Assembly (NCBI GenBank): GCA_947499305.1
Contig: CANMNN010000002.1
Span: 226,866-290,865, forward strand
DNA length: 64,000 nucleotides
Reading direction: 5' to 3'
Source: an uncultured Arenicella sp.
GTDB taxonomy: Bacteria; Pseudomonadota; Gammaproteobacteria; Arenicellales; Arenicellaceae
The notes beneath the pieces were generated by a model. That model was not told the origin of the DNA. It saw only the letters and a list, made by a program, of their open reading frames with translations, and searched no databases. Positions within the stretch are counted from its first letter, which is position 1. The number at the start of each line of letters is the position of its first letter. This document shows positions 36,045-44,756 of this stretch, piece after piece. The translations under genes and the position numbers were made by a program.

Positions 36045-37679
36045 TTATTGAAATTGTCTGTTTTCAGCAATATTGGCTTTGTGCGCAGCAGCGGCAGGCG
36101 TATTCAATGCTCCTGCTGGTACCGTATCTAGTTCTTTTCCGACGCCAACCGAGGCCTGGGCCAGAAAGCTAAAATCACGACCTTTCTGCTGAGCAGCTCC
36201 ATGACATCCTTGACAGCCACCAACGGTGTGAGTTGGTGCGGGTACTGTTCCACCCTCAGTCGCACTAGGAGAGACATTGCCGTACATCAGCGGAGACGTA
36301 TAAGTGCCATCCACTGTTCGATTATTGGTGAGTAAGCCTCCGACAGGGAGACCACCATTCACTAGCGTACCGGTGAAGAGTTGTATGCCTGGTTGGCTAC
36401 TCTCGATAACGATGTTAGCTAGATAGTAATCTTCAGCGGTTTGATCGCTGGTTGGACCGGCCTGTATTCCTTTAAGGCGATAGTTAGCCCATACATTGCT
36501 TGAGCTAAGACTTGTAATTAAGGAATTAACACTGTTATTAACTTCGTTAACTTCTTGAGTTATGGTTTTTGGCTGAACAACAATCGTTGCACTCTGGGAA
36601 ATCGCGCCAGCGGCCGGTAGCTTGTAGGTAGTCTGTTGATTACTCGCCGAGGCTTGGCCTGTTGCATTAACGTCATAGGCTCCGGTCGCAGTTGCTTTGT
36701 ATACCGTCGGATCGCTCGAGCCATTGTTATAAGCAAGAGAGTCGTAGGTTGTTTCATAGGCTGGATCAATAATCGTGCCACTACTATTTCGGGTCACTGC
36801 ATCTACGTGCTCAAAGGTAGAAAAAATAAACTCTTGATAGTTAGCTGTCTTCTGAATAATGTGAATTCCTATAAGCGCGAACGCTTCGTTTACAACATGC
36901 GGAATACCGTCACTCCCTGCCTTGTAGTATGTCGCCATTGCTTGATGGTATGAGTTTGGGTCACTGTATGCTGTATTGATGTCACTCACTCGCCTCCAAG
37001 CGGTTTTGACCTCCATAACATTGTCAGGGAAATCATAGGAGCTAGTATTAGACGGTGGAGTGGTTTTACCACGAACATAATTCGTTTCAGATGTATTCAC
37101 CTTTGCCATGAAGAGCACTGGAAAATCAGGCGAGTGAGAATTTTTAAAGTAAAGATAGTTTTGACCTATTTCATTTGTTTCATCCAAATAAACATAGTTT
37201 TCACCCGTTATAACGAGTGGCGTATCACTACCGCCTGTTGGTTGGTAATACGTATAGTAGGTTGGCACCTGCCCCACTGGCGATGCCGGCTTGGTGCTCT
37301 TGTAATGCGGAAAGGCTTCTGTTCTGTGATAAAAGCTTTCGAAAACAAGCGGGTTCGATTGCAATGGAGCACTCCCAGAATCTATGAAGTTTGAAGTTGA
37401 AGCTCCTACTGTTCTCCCAGCACCGTTAGTCAATGTCGCGGTAGTGTTTTGCATCGCCGCAATAAACAAACGCCATGCATAGTTAGCTTTTTCAGTGTGT
37501 GTCGCATTGCTTACTAAGTCTGTCGGAAAGGCATACCCTTTCGCGGTTAGCTCGGCTGACGTAATTGCACCACCGGTATTGCCGTCAGCCTGCGCGATTG
37601 ACGTGCCGGCTATGCTTGTTAATAGAAAGCTAATTCCAATCGTCGCAAGCCTAATATTTCGTTTTTCAAATACCTTCAT
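36045..37679 (-). CDS. Secreted single-haem c-type protein (paralogue of 48051-49604)
   Basis: A 544-residue protein with a Sec signal peptide ending at TSIAQA. It has one CxxCH haem motif close to the C-terminus (Cys489, Cys492, His493 in GGCQGCHGAA). The body contains NYAWRLFIAAMQN near the start and LIGIHIIQKT..EFIFSTFEHVDA in the middle. The same architecture is seen in the 517-residue protein at 48051-49604, with KWSSQMFLWL and MVGMHIVGTV..VWATIEHFNN. A periplasmic electron carrier or haem-containing oxidoreductase is likely; no named enzyme family is certain. It has an AGGAG ribosome binding site and follows the FmdE-like gene by 78 bases. Confidence 0.7.
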   Translation of the reverse strand: MKVFEKRNIRLATIGISFLLTSIAGTSIAQADGNTGGAITSAELTAKGYAFPTDLVSNATHTEKANYAWRLFIAAMQNTTATLTNGAGRTVGASTSNFIDSGSAPLQSNPLVFESFYHRTEAFPHYKSTKPASPVGQVPTYYTYYQPTGGSDTPLVITGENYVYLDETNEIGQNYLYFKNSHSPDFPVLFMAKVNTSETNYVRGKTTPPSNTSSYDFPDNVMEVKTAWRRVSDINTAYSDPNSYHQAMATYYKAGSDGIPHVVNEAFALIGIHIIQKTANYQEFIFSTFEHVDAVTRNSSGTIIDPAYETTYDSLAYNNGSSDPTVYKATATGAYDVNATGQASASNQQTTYKLPAAGAISQSATIVVQPKTITQEVNEVNNSVNSLITSLSSSNVWANYRLKGIQAGPTSDQTAEDYYLANIVIESSQPGIQLFTGTLVNGGLPVGGLLTNNRTVDGTYTSPLMYGNVSPSATEGGTVPAPTHTVGGCQGCHGAAQQKGRDFSFLAQASVGVGKELDTVPAGALNTPAAAAHKANIAENRQFQ

Positions 37680-37757
37680 TTTTTAACTCCTAATAAAATT
37701 CACTAATTACAGTTTCGCGAGAATGCTAGGTAGGCAACGCGCGTTATCATTCAATCC

Positions 37758-38372
37758 TTATGCTTCTGCCACCATATTCCACGCATGGTTTGACGGCAGC
37801 TCGCCGACGGCTAACGGTTCTTGAAAGTCGACAGAAAAGTTATCTTCTAGCGCCGCCACCCACAGTCGGGTAGACAGGTTCACCTTATATAATTCGAATA
37901 TTCGGTCATCTTCTGCGGTATTTTCCTGATAGACACGGCGGTCGATTAATTCGTAAAACGCCTGAGGCACAAAGTCTTCTCGCAAAGCTATGTGGGCCGT
38001 CTTTTCATCGTCACCAACCCACCACTCAAACGTCATTTCGCTATTACAGCGGCCCTTACAATTTGCATTTTCCATTACAGTAAGTGCATTTGCGTCTCTA
38101 CACCCCGTGACATAGTTCAGAGAATCGAGTACTCCGGGCCCCGGGTGTCCGCTCACCATGCGCAAATTTTCGCGACTCCACAGGTGTTTTCCCGACAACG
38201 ATTTTGCAGCCATTTGCATCGCGCGATATCCCACAGCGGTGCCCCACCAGAGGGAACTCTTATGTTCTGTCATTGAACCTTGGTAGTCTAATGCGAGTAC
38301 CTTATCGCCATCGGCGATGTGAACATTTACGCCTTCTGTAGGCGTGTAGTCTTTAGTAAGAAATTGGGTCAT
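37758..38372 (-). CDS. FmdE-like protein
   Basis: A 204-residue cytoplasmic protein. Residues 42-58 (WWGTAVGYRAMQMAAKS) resemble the CPGLAIGYRAAELAL helix of FmdE-fold proteins, and residues 80-117 (GVLDSLNYVTGC then VMENANCKGRC and MTFEWW) resemble the AVDAIQVLTGC and AFTFY segments. In typical FmdE proteins the first region is preceded by a metal-binding HGHxCPG; here that is KSSLWWG, so the site is altered, though Cys91, Cys105 and Cys109 could offer another. FmdE-like proteins occur with formylmethanofuran dehydrogenase and other metalloenzymes, but their role is not settled. It follows hypE by 70 bases with a good AGGAAGG site. The family call is from memory of its motifs. Confidence 0.5.
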   Translation of the reverse strand: MTQFLTKDYTPTEGVNVHIADGDKVLALDYQGSMTEHKSSLWWGTAVGYRAMQMAAKSLSGKHLWSRENLRMVSGHPGPGVLDSLNYVTGCRDANALTVMENANCKGRCNSEMTFEWWVGDDEKTAHIALREDFVPQAFYELIDRRVYQENTAEDDRIFELYKVNLSTRLWVAALEDNFSVDFQEPLAVGELPSNHAWNMVAEA

Positions 38373-38442
38373 GATTTAAAACCTTCCTGATTTTCATTGA
38401 GTACTATTGATAGATAGATTGTTCGAGAAAAAGAGCGTGCCA

Positions 38443-39555
38443 TTAACAAATTCTAGGCAACTGCTCACCAACCAACATATCGACGATGCGCTTACCGCCA
38501 AAGCCTGTTTGCATATGCACCCTGCCAGCCACTCCTCCTTTTAACACTTGCCCTATTTCGGCTGCATCGGCGCCAAACTCATGAGCTCGCATGGCCTCAA
38601 GGGCCGCTTGTTTCTCTTCATCGGGAACAACGACCACGATTTTCCCTTCGTTTGCTAAATACAGTGGATCCAATCCAAGGATCTCGCAAAACCCTTTAAC
38701 TTCGGTTCGCAATGGCGTTTTACCCTCATCGATTTCGATTGCAACTTTCGACGACTGCGCTATTTCATTGAGGACTGATGCAATTCCACCTCGCGTCGCA
38801 TCTCGAATGAAACGAGTGCCAGGTGCCGCATCTAACACCGCCTTTATCAAACCTTGTAACGGCGCGCAGTCGCTTTCAATCGCGCTCTGCAAATTCATGT
38901 CTCCACGTGCATCCAAAATGGCCGCGCCATGATCACCTAAAAAACCGTTAACGAGAATCGCATCACCAGCTTGAGCTAATTGAGCGCCGAGTTGATAACT
39001 TTCGTTGATAACGCCGACACCAGCTGTGTTGATAAAAATCTTATCGCAGCTACCTCGCTCGACTACCTTGGTGTCGCCAGTCACGATTTGTACACCCGCT
39101 TTTTTGGCCGTTTCAGCCATCGACGCGACAATTTTTTTAAGCGTATCAACCTGCATGCCTTCTTCGATAATTACTGCGCAGGTCAGGTACAAAGGAGTAG
39201 CGCCACCAACAGCAAGGTCATTAACCGTACCGCAGATCGACAACTTGCCAATGTCACCCCCTGGAAAGAAAATAGGGTCAATTACGTATGAGTCGGTGGT
39301 CATCGCCAATCGATTGCCGTACGTTGCAAGGTCACTCAATTCGAAACGAGCCTGATCTTCTAATGTGTTCAATGAGGCATTGTCAAACGCTTCGATAAAG
39401 ACCTCATCAATAAGGTCACGCATCGCCTTTCCTCCACCACCATGTGCGAGCGTGATAACTTTGCTTACGAGTTTTCCGTGACGAATACGGGTGCTTACAG
39501 GCTCTGAAACTTCTTTAAGGTTTACTTCACTATTTTTTACTTGCGCGTCATTCAT
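38443..39555 (-). CDS. hypE: Hydrogenase maturation protein HypE
   Basis: HypE accepts a carbamoyl group from HypF on its C-terminal Cys and dehydrates it to a thiocyanate, the source of CN ligands for Fe(CN)2CO. The chosen ATG at 39555 overlaps the hypD stop (ATGA) and gives 370 residues, the normal length; a longer upstream frame is unlikely. AIR-synthase-fold motifs are seen: LAHGGGGKAMRDLI, TTDSYVIDPIFFPGGDIG, and FIRDATRGGIASVLNEIA. The C-terminus is PRIC, keeping the essential Cys. Confidence 0.96.
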   Translation of the reverse strand: MNDAQVKNSEVNLKEVSEPVSTRIRHGKLVSKVITLAHGGGGKAMRDLIDEVFIEAFDNASLNTLEDQARFELSDLATYGNRLAMTTDSYVIDPIFFPGGDIGKLSICGTVNDLAVGGATPLYLTCAVIIEEGMQVDTLKKIVASMAETAKKAGVQIVTGDTKVVERGSCDKIFINTAGVGVINESYQLGAQLAQAGDAILVNGFLGDHGAAILDARGDMNLQSAIESDCAPLQGLIKAVLDAAPGTRFIRDATRGGIASVLNEIAQSSKVAIEIDEGKTPLRTEVKGFCEILGLDPLYLANEGKIVVVVPDEEKQAALEAMRAHEFGADAAEIGQVLKGGVAGRVHMQTGFGGKRIVDMLVGEQLPRIC

Positions 39556-40706
39556 GCTATCGCCTCCTCGACTATTTCTACATCCACATTGATATTCTTC
39601 TTGTCGCCGTATTGGTAATACGCAGCGCATGCGCCTTCACTCGAAACCATCAATGCGCCCAATGGGGTTTCGGGTGTACACGCTTTGCCAAACACCTTGC
39701 AATCCCAAGGTTTTATAACGCCCTTAAGCACTTCTCCGCACTGGCATGATTTAGGGTCAGCGACCGTAACTGACTTAACATCGAATTTAATCTCTGCGTC
39801 ATAGGCTGCATACTCATCGGTTAGTTGAACGCCAGAGTGATCTATTGAACCTAGGCCACGCCACTCAAAAAATTCTCGCAAGCGGAACACCTTTCCGATC
39901 GCCTCCAGCGCTACATCATTGCCATCCTCAGGCACAATTCGATTGTATTGGTTTTCAATTTTCGCAACGCCTTCATCAAGCTGCTTAAGCACCATCCACA
40001 ACGACTGCAAAATATCTAAAGGTTCGAAGCCTGCAACTACCACGGGTTTATCGTAGTGCGTAGCAATGAATTCATAAGGTGCATTGCCAATTACCATGCT
40101 TACATGGCCTGGCCCGAGGAAACCGTCTAGTTGCATATCGGGCGAATCCAAGACTGCTTTTACGGTTGGTATAATCGTTATGTGATTACAAAATAATGAG
40201 AAGTTAGTAATTCCTTCCGCCTCGGCTTGAAGCACGGTTAAAGCGGTACTTGGCATCGTGGTTTCAAAACCTAATCCAAAGAACACAACTTCTCGATCTG
40301 GATTTTTTCGCGCAAGAGACAGCGCATCCATCGGCGAATAAACCATGCGAACATCTGCGCCATCCGCTTTTGCCGTTAGCAGGCTCTTCTTCGAGCCTGG
40401 TACGCGCATAGCATCTCCAAAAGTTGTAAATATTACCTCTGGTCGTTCGGCGACGCTCACGCAATCATCCACCCTTCCCATAGGCAACACACATACTGGA
40501 CAGCCAGGTCCGTGAATCAGCTCAATTGTTTCAGGCAGAATATTTTCAATTCCATAGCGGAATATTGAGTGAGTGTGTCCGCCACATACTTCCATTATTC
40601 GAATTGGTCGAGTACGACCCACAGACATCTTTTCTGCTATGGCATTAATCTCAGAGACCAAAATTTTTGCTTTTTCAGGGTCTCGAAATTCATCAACGTA
40701 TTTCAT
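39552..40706 (-). CDS. hypD: Hydrogenase maturation protein HypD
   Basis: HypD is the 4Fe-4S scaffold that, with HypC, assembles the Fe(CN)2CO unit. The 384-residue length is normal. Conserved motifs are intact: EVCGGHTHSIFRYG, IHGPGCPVCVLP, FCNHITIIPT and the four-Cys cluster region with CQCGEVLKG, WDCKVFGKAC and SSEGACAAYY. It has a GGAG ribosome binding site, starts 41 bases after the SIS gene, and overlaps hypE by four bases. Confidence 0.97.
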   Translation of the reverse strand: MKYVDEFRDPEKAKILVSEINAIAEKMSVGRTRPIRIMEVCGGHTHSIFRYGIENILPETIELIHGPGCPVCVLPMGRVDDCVSVAERPEVIFTTFGDAMRVPGSKKSLLTAKADGADVRMVYSPMDALSLARKNPDREVVFFGLGFETTMPSTALTVLQAEAEGITNFSLFCNHITIIPTVKAVLDSPDMQLDGFLGPGHVSMVIGNAPYEFIATHYDKPVVVAGFEPLDILQSLWMVLKQLDEGVAKIENQYNRIVPEDGNDVALEAIGKVFRLREFFEWRGLGSIDHSGVQLTDEYAAYDAEIKFDVKSVTVADPKSCQCGEVLKGVIKPWDCKVFGKACTPETPLGALMVSSEGACAAYYQYGDKKNINVDVEIVEEAIA

Positions 40707-40747
40707 TTAAAATTCTCCGTAATTTGTGTTCGGTTTAATTCTTCTAG

Positions 40748-41458
40748 TTATGCTGTCTTTTCTATTTGTTCTGATTTTCTTAAATCGCCACGTTGGTCTG
40801 CCAATAATGTATGAACTAAGTCCCATAGCAAGTGGTAAATAAATACATGGCATTCTTGTATTCGATGAATACTGTCGCTTTCGACTACCAGGCAATGATC
40901 CAAACCACTGTTGAGTGTTTCGCCTCCACCTCCGCCGAGAAGTGCAACGGTTGCAGCTCCCTGCCTCTGTGCCTCTTTAAATGCCTTAATTAAACTTTCC
41001 GAATTGCCACTTGTCGAAACACCGATCAAAACATCACCAGGTTTAACTAAAGCGTTTACTTGGCGCATAAACGCATGTTCAAAGCCAACATCATTTGAAA
41101 TGGCCGTGATCAGTGTTTTATCCGAAGTAAGATCGTAAGCCGGTAAAGCAGGCCTTCCGGTGGTAACCGGATGAAGAAACTCCACTGCAATATGTGAAGC
41201 ATCACTACTAGACCCTCCACATCCCATTGTGAACATTTGTCCTTTGTTGAGGTAGACATTCGCAATTGTGTTCGCCACATCCACAATCGATTGAGAGTTA
41301 CTACGAACAAAGCTCTCGAACACATTTAAATGATGGTCATATTTCTGCGTTACAGAATTCAACAAAGCTTTGTTCATCGAAGCTGGGTCTTGCTTTTTGT
41401 TGTGTAAAAACGGGTACAGGTCTTGCAAGTGCTTTCGCTTACTTTCAGTGTCTTTCAT
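40748..41458 (-). CDS. SIS-domain protein, GmhA-like, within the hyp operon
   Basis: A 236-residue SIS-fold protein similar to sedoheptulose-7-phosphate isomerase. GCGGSSSDASHIAVEFLHP and GVSTSGNSESLIKAFKEA are the phosphosugar-binding loops, followed by TVALLGGGGGETLNSGLDH. The N-terminal 35 residues are extra. It lies between hypC and hypD with gaps of about 40 bases, so it is co-transcribed with them. I recall that SIS/GmhA-like genes occur in some other hydrogenase maturation clusters, but I know of no role for them. It could equally supply a heptose to the nearby glycosyltransferases. Confidence 0.8.
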   Translation of the reverse strand: MKDTESKRKHLQDLYPFLHNKKQDPASMNKALLNSVTQKYDHHLNVFESFVRSNSQSIVDVANTIANVYLNKGQMFTMGCGGSSSDASHIAVEFLHPVTTGRPALPAYDLTSDKTLITAISNDVGFEHAFMRQVNALVKPGDVLIGVSTSGNSESLIKAFKEAQRQGAATVALLGGGGGETLNSGLDHCLVVESDSIHRIQECHVFIYHLLWDLVHTLLADQRGDLRKSEQIEKTA

Positions 41459-41497
41459 ATATTGCTCGATAGGTTCTAATTCGTTTTCTAAGGTTGC

Positions 41498-41776
41498 TCA
41501 AGAAGCGCCCTCCCTCATTGCTGTTAATTCTTCCTGCATCTCACCTAGCTCGGTCAACACACTTAGTGTTGCTTGCGCCTCTGCCTCGTTGATTACACTC
41601 ATCGCGAAGCCGACATGCACCAGCACCCAGTCGTCGATGTACCTGTCTAAAGAATCACCACCCTCTGCAATACAACTAAGGTTTACTTCGCGTTTAATCC
41701 CACCTACATCGACCATTCCAAGTTGAAGATCCTGATCAACAATACTGACTATCTTCCCGGGTATTCCAAGGCACAT
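41498..41776 (-). CDS. hypC: Hydrogenase maturation chaperone HypC
   Basis: HypC binds HypD through its N-terminal Cys2 and carries the Fe(CN)2CO group to the hydrogenase large-subunit precursor. The start MCLGIPGKIVSIV is canonical and Cys2 is present. At 92 residues it is of normal length, with VDVGGIKREVNLSCI and DWVLVHVGFAMSVIN in the usual places. A good AGGAG site precedes the ATG. It lies between hypF and the SIS gene. Confidence 0.96.
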   Translation of the reverse strand: MCLGIPGKIVSIVDQDLQLGMVDVGGIKREVNLSCIAEGGDSLDRYIDDWVLVHVGFAMSVINEAEAQATLSVLTELGEMQEELTAMREGAS

Positions 41777-41853
41777 AATTGCTCCTACTAAAGTTTAAAA
41801 TTGATTTATGAACTGCTATCTTTCGACACTTTTTTCCTAATTCTGCTTTCTTA

Positions 41854-44274
41854 CTAATGTGTTTTCTCAAGAGATCGGGCCGCCGCAATCGCAGCTTGCC
41901 CGAGTGAAATTCCACCGTCATTGGACGGGAATTGACTCTGACTCAAACATTCGAATCCCATCGCCTCGATTCCTTCCACCAAGCCTTCAAGTAGAACTTT
42001 GTTTTGCAAACAACCTCCGGAAAGCGCAACTTGCTTAAAGCTGTGTTCTGAGCTCAGTCGACGAATCGTGTTCAGTAGCGTATTTGTCAGGCCTCTGTGA
42101 AATTTAGTTGCAATTCTTGATACTTTTTCGCCACACTGGATATCCTTTAACAACTCATGCCACATTGGAGCTGGGTTAACCTCAAGGAGTGATGCAACCA
42201 TCTCAACATCGAAAGAATATGCATCAACCAAGCAGAGACCTTGACCATCACTGTTGTTTGCAGATGCGACATTCATTTCAAGTTCGATGGCACCTTGACC
42301 CTCATACATCGCACTTGAACGGCATAGTCCGGATGCAGCGGCAACTGCATCAAACAACCGACCACATGAGCTAGCCTCAGGAGAGTTAATTCCTTCTCTC
42401 ATCATTTTCTCGAGAATGCTCACGGGTTTCCCATTTAAGAATCCATAAAGCTCCGTGTCGGCATACTGGTCTGAAAACTCATCCCAACCCATGGCATTAA
42501 TAATCTGCGCAAAGGTATTACGCCAAGGCTCTTTGATTGCTTGTGCGCCACCTATCATCGCTATGGGTTTAAATCTAGCTACGCGCTCTGATCTGGTGTA
42601 GTTCGCCAACAGAAATTCGCCGCCCCAGAGCGATTCGTCATCGCCGTAACCTAAACCGTCTAGTGCCAAACCGAGCACGGTTTGAGTATTTATCGGAAGT
42701 TCATTTTCGACCAGACAGCTTGCGATGTGCGCATGATGATGTTGCACCGAAACCAAGCTTGCATCACCATGTATCGCGGTAAGTTCATTTCGCGCAAACT
42801 TACTCGAAACATATTCGGGATGCCCATCGGCAACGATGACTTCGGGAGAGGTGCCATAAAGCGACTGATAAAGCTCGAGATTTTTCACATAGTCATCGAA
42901 AGTGCTAATATCCTCGAGATCGCCCTGGTGCTGTGAGACTAGCGCCGACCCAGCTTTGAGCAAACAAAAAGTAGATTTAAGTTCAGCACCACAGGCAAGA
43001 ATTTGAGGGCTTGCCTCAAAACCGCGAGGCATCGTAAAAGATCTCGGAGCGTACCCTCGCGCGCGTCGCATGACGCGCACTTTGCCGGCCATGTATCGAA
43101 CTACTGAGTCGTCGATTCGATTTGCTATATCACGATTGTGATATACGATCAGGTCAGCGATTTCGCTTAATGTATCTTTGGCTTCAGTGTTGTCGATTAT
43201 TTGGGGTTGCCCGGAAATATTTCCACTGGTCATTACCAATGGCTTGGCAAATCTCTTGCAAACCAACCAATGCAGCGGTGTATAGGGCCTCATAAAACCG
43301 TACAAGTTCGAACCAGGGGCGATGGCCTCGGCTAATTCTGGTGTTTCAGAATCTAGGTCTTGTTTTCGCTCAAGCAAAACTATTGGCGCACTGCTACTTA
43401 CCAATTCGCTTTCTTCCGCAGAAGATAAGTCACAATAATTTCGAATTGACTCAAGACTAAAACTCATTAATGCGAATGGTTTGGCATAGCGTAACTTGCG
43501 CTGGCGGAGAGTCTCTACAGCTCTGTGGTTAGTCGCATCGCAACATAAATGAAAACCTCCGATTCCTTTGATGGCAACAATTTTTCCTTGTAAAAGCGCG
43601 TCGTTTATTCTTTCGAACTGCTCGATCGAAACATCTCTACTCGACACCGTTTTTATAGAACTTGGAGGCTCATTGGTTTCCGTGAACGAAACCTTTGGGC
43701 CGCAGTCAAAGCACGCGATTGGCTGTGCATGGAACCTTCGGTCCAATGGGTCTTGATATTCACCTTCGCAAAACTCACACATTGGAAACGAATCCATTGT
43801 CGAATTAGCTCGGTCATATGGGATTTTTTTGACGATAGAAATGCGCGGTCCACAATGCGTACAATTGGTGAACGGGTATAAATACCTCGCTTCTTCGGGG
43901 TCAGATATCTCTTGAAGACACGCTTCGCATGTCGCGGCATCGGCCGACACCTCTGTTGCAATTTCCCCTTGCTCAGATTTCCGAATACTGAACTTATCGA
44001 AGTTCCATTTACCTTGTGCGGTCGAACATTCAATTCCATCAATTTTCGCCAGTGGAGGAGACTCTAAGCTCAGCGTGTTTATGAAACTACTTAGCTGCGC
44101 CGCATCTGCTGAAATCCGAATCAGTACGCCTTCAGAATCGTTTAACACTTCCCCAACAAGACAATTGCTAGACGCAATTCGATAGACTGTTGGACGAAAC
44201 CCGACCCCCTGGACGGTCCCCCTCACTCTTATCTCGTGTGTCTCAATCAGGTTTTGTGTGTCGACCAAACTCAT
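41854..44274 (-). CDS. hypF: Carbamoyltransferase HypF
   Basis: HypF makes the carbamoyl group from carbamoyl phosphate and ATP and passes it to HypE. Domain order is complete: acylphosphatase (RVRGTVQGVGFRPTVYRIA), zinc fingers (CEACLQEISD, CTHCGPRISI, CEFCEGEYQDP, CFDCGP), YrdC-like (about residues 210-390) and the Kae1-like carbamoyltransferase with VQHHHAHIASCL and VLGLALDGLGYGDDES. I chose the ATG at 44274 (806 residues) over a TTG ten codons upstream. It is the first gene of the minus-strand array and is divergent from the hydrogenase-like gene. Confidence 0.95.
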   Translation of the reverse strand: MSLVDTQNLIETHEIRVRGTVQGVGFRPTVYRIASSNCLVGEVLNDSEGVLIRISADAAQLSSFINTLSLESPPLAKIDGIECSTAQGKWNFDKFSIRKSEQGEIATEVSADAATCEACLQEISDPEEARYLYPFTNCTHCGPRISIVKKIPYDRANSTMDSFPMCEFCEGEYQDPLDRRFHAQPIACFDCGPKVSFTETNEPPSSIKTVSSRDVSIEQFERINDALLQGKIVAIKGIGGFHLCCDATNHRAVETLRQRKLRYAKPFALMSFSLESIRNYCDLSSAEESELVSSSAPIVLLERKQDLDSETPELAEAIAPGSNLYGFMRPYTPLHWLVCKRFAKPLVMTSGNISGQPQIIDNTEAKDTLSEIADLIVYHNRDIANRIDDSVVRYMAGKVRVMRRARGYAPRSFTMPRGFEASPQILACGAELKSTFCLLKAGSALVSQHQGDLEDISTFDDYVKNLELYQSLYGTSPEVIVADGHPEYVSSKFARNELTAIHGDASLVSVQHHHAHIASCLVENELPINTQTVLGLALDGLGYGDDESLWGGEFLLANYTRSERVARFKPIAMIGGAQAIKEPWRNTFAQIINAMGWDEFSDQYADTELYGFLNGKPVSILEKMMREGINSPEASSCGRLFDAVAAASGLCRSSAMYEGQGAIELEMNVASANNSDGQGLCLVDAYSFDVEMVASLLEVNPAPMWHELLKDIQCGEKVSRIATKFHRGLTNTLLNTIRRLSSEHSFKQVALSGGCLQNKVLLEGLVEGIEAMGFECLSQSQFPSNDGGISLGQAAIAAARSLEKTH

Positions 44275-44756
44275 AGGGCCACACACAAATTCACTAAAAA
44301 ACAATTTTGCATCGTTTTTATCACCAGTCCGCTTTTACTTCGCTATTTGGCGACATCATGCGTTCAGAAATTTTAGATTTCTGTCAAGACGTCCCCCCCC
44401 AAATTGCGAGCATATTGACCATAAATTTACTGGACAATAGGCTAACTATTATTAAGTTATCAGCAAATTGTCGGTATTACTATAGTCATAATGGACTAGA
44501 TGTATTGAAACATGATTGCGTTAGAATGAACGACTAGTGCGTCAATTCTCTCTGTGAATAGCGCAGTGTTTGGTTCAACTTTACGACAAGGTCAAAAGCA
44601 TTTACTTGACTAATGTTAAAAATAAAATAGGCTTGTCGCTGTTTTATGGACACTTTTCAGCATTTAAAAATAGAAATATTTCACATCCGAAAAAGTCTTT
44701 AAAATATTGATTTAATTATAACTTTCATATTATTCACCCGGGGGGGAATAATAAAT
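44275..44756. promoter_or_regulatory. Divergent intergenic region with C8 and G7 homopolymer tracts
   Basis: About 480 AT-rich bases between hypF and the hydrogenase-like gene. A run of eight C lies at 44393-44400. A run of seven G lies at 44740-44746, ten bases before the ATG at 44757, where it overlaps the ribosome binding site. I could not identify a convincing promoter. If transcription starts left of 44393, the C tract could pair with the G tract and hide the ribosome binding site. Confidence 0.4.

Noticed and set aside
39556..39630. N-terminal extension of hypE
   Set aside because: The ATGA overlap with hypD and family length favour the start at 39555; the extension lies inside hypD.
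44347..44361. Sigma-54-like TTGGCGACATCATGC before hypF
   Set aside because: The GG to GC spacing is nine rather than ten bases, and it reads towards the hydrogenase-like gene from about 400 bases away.
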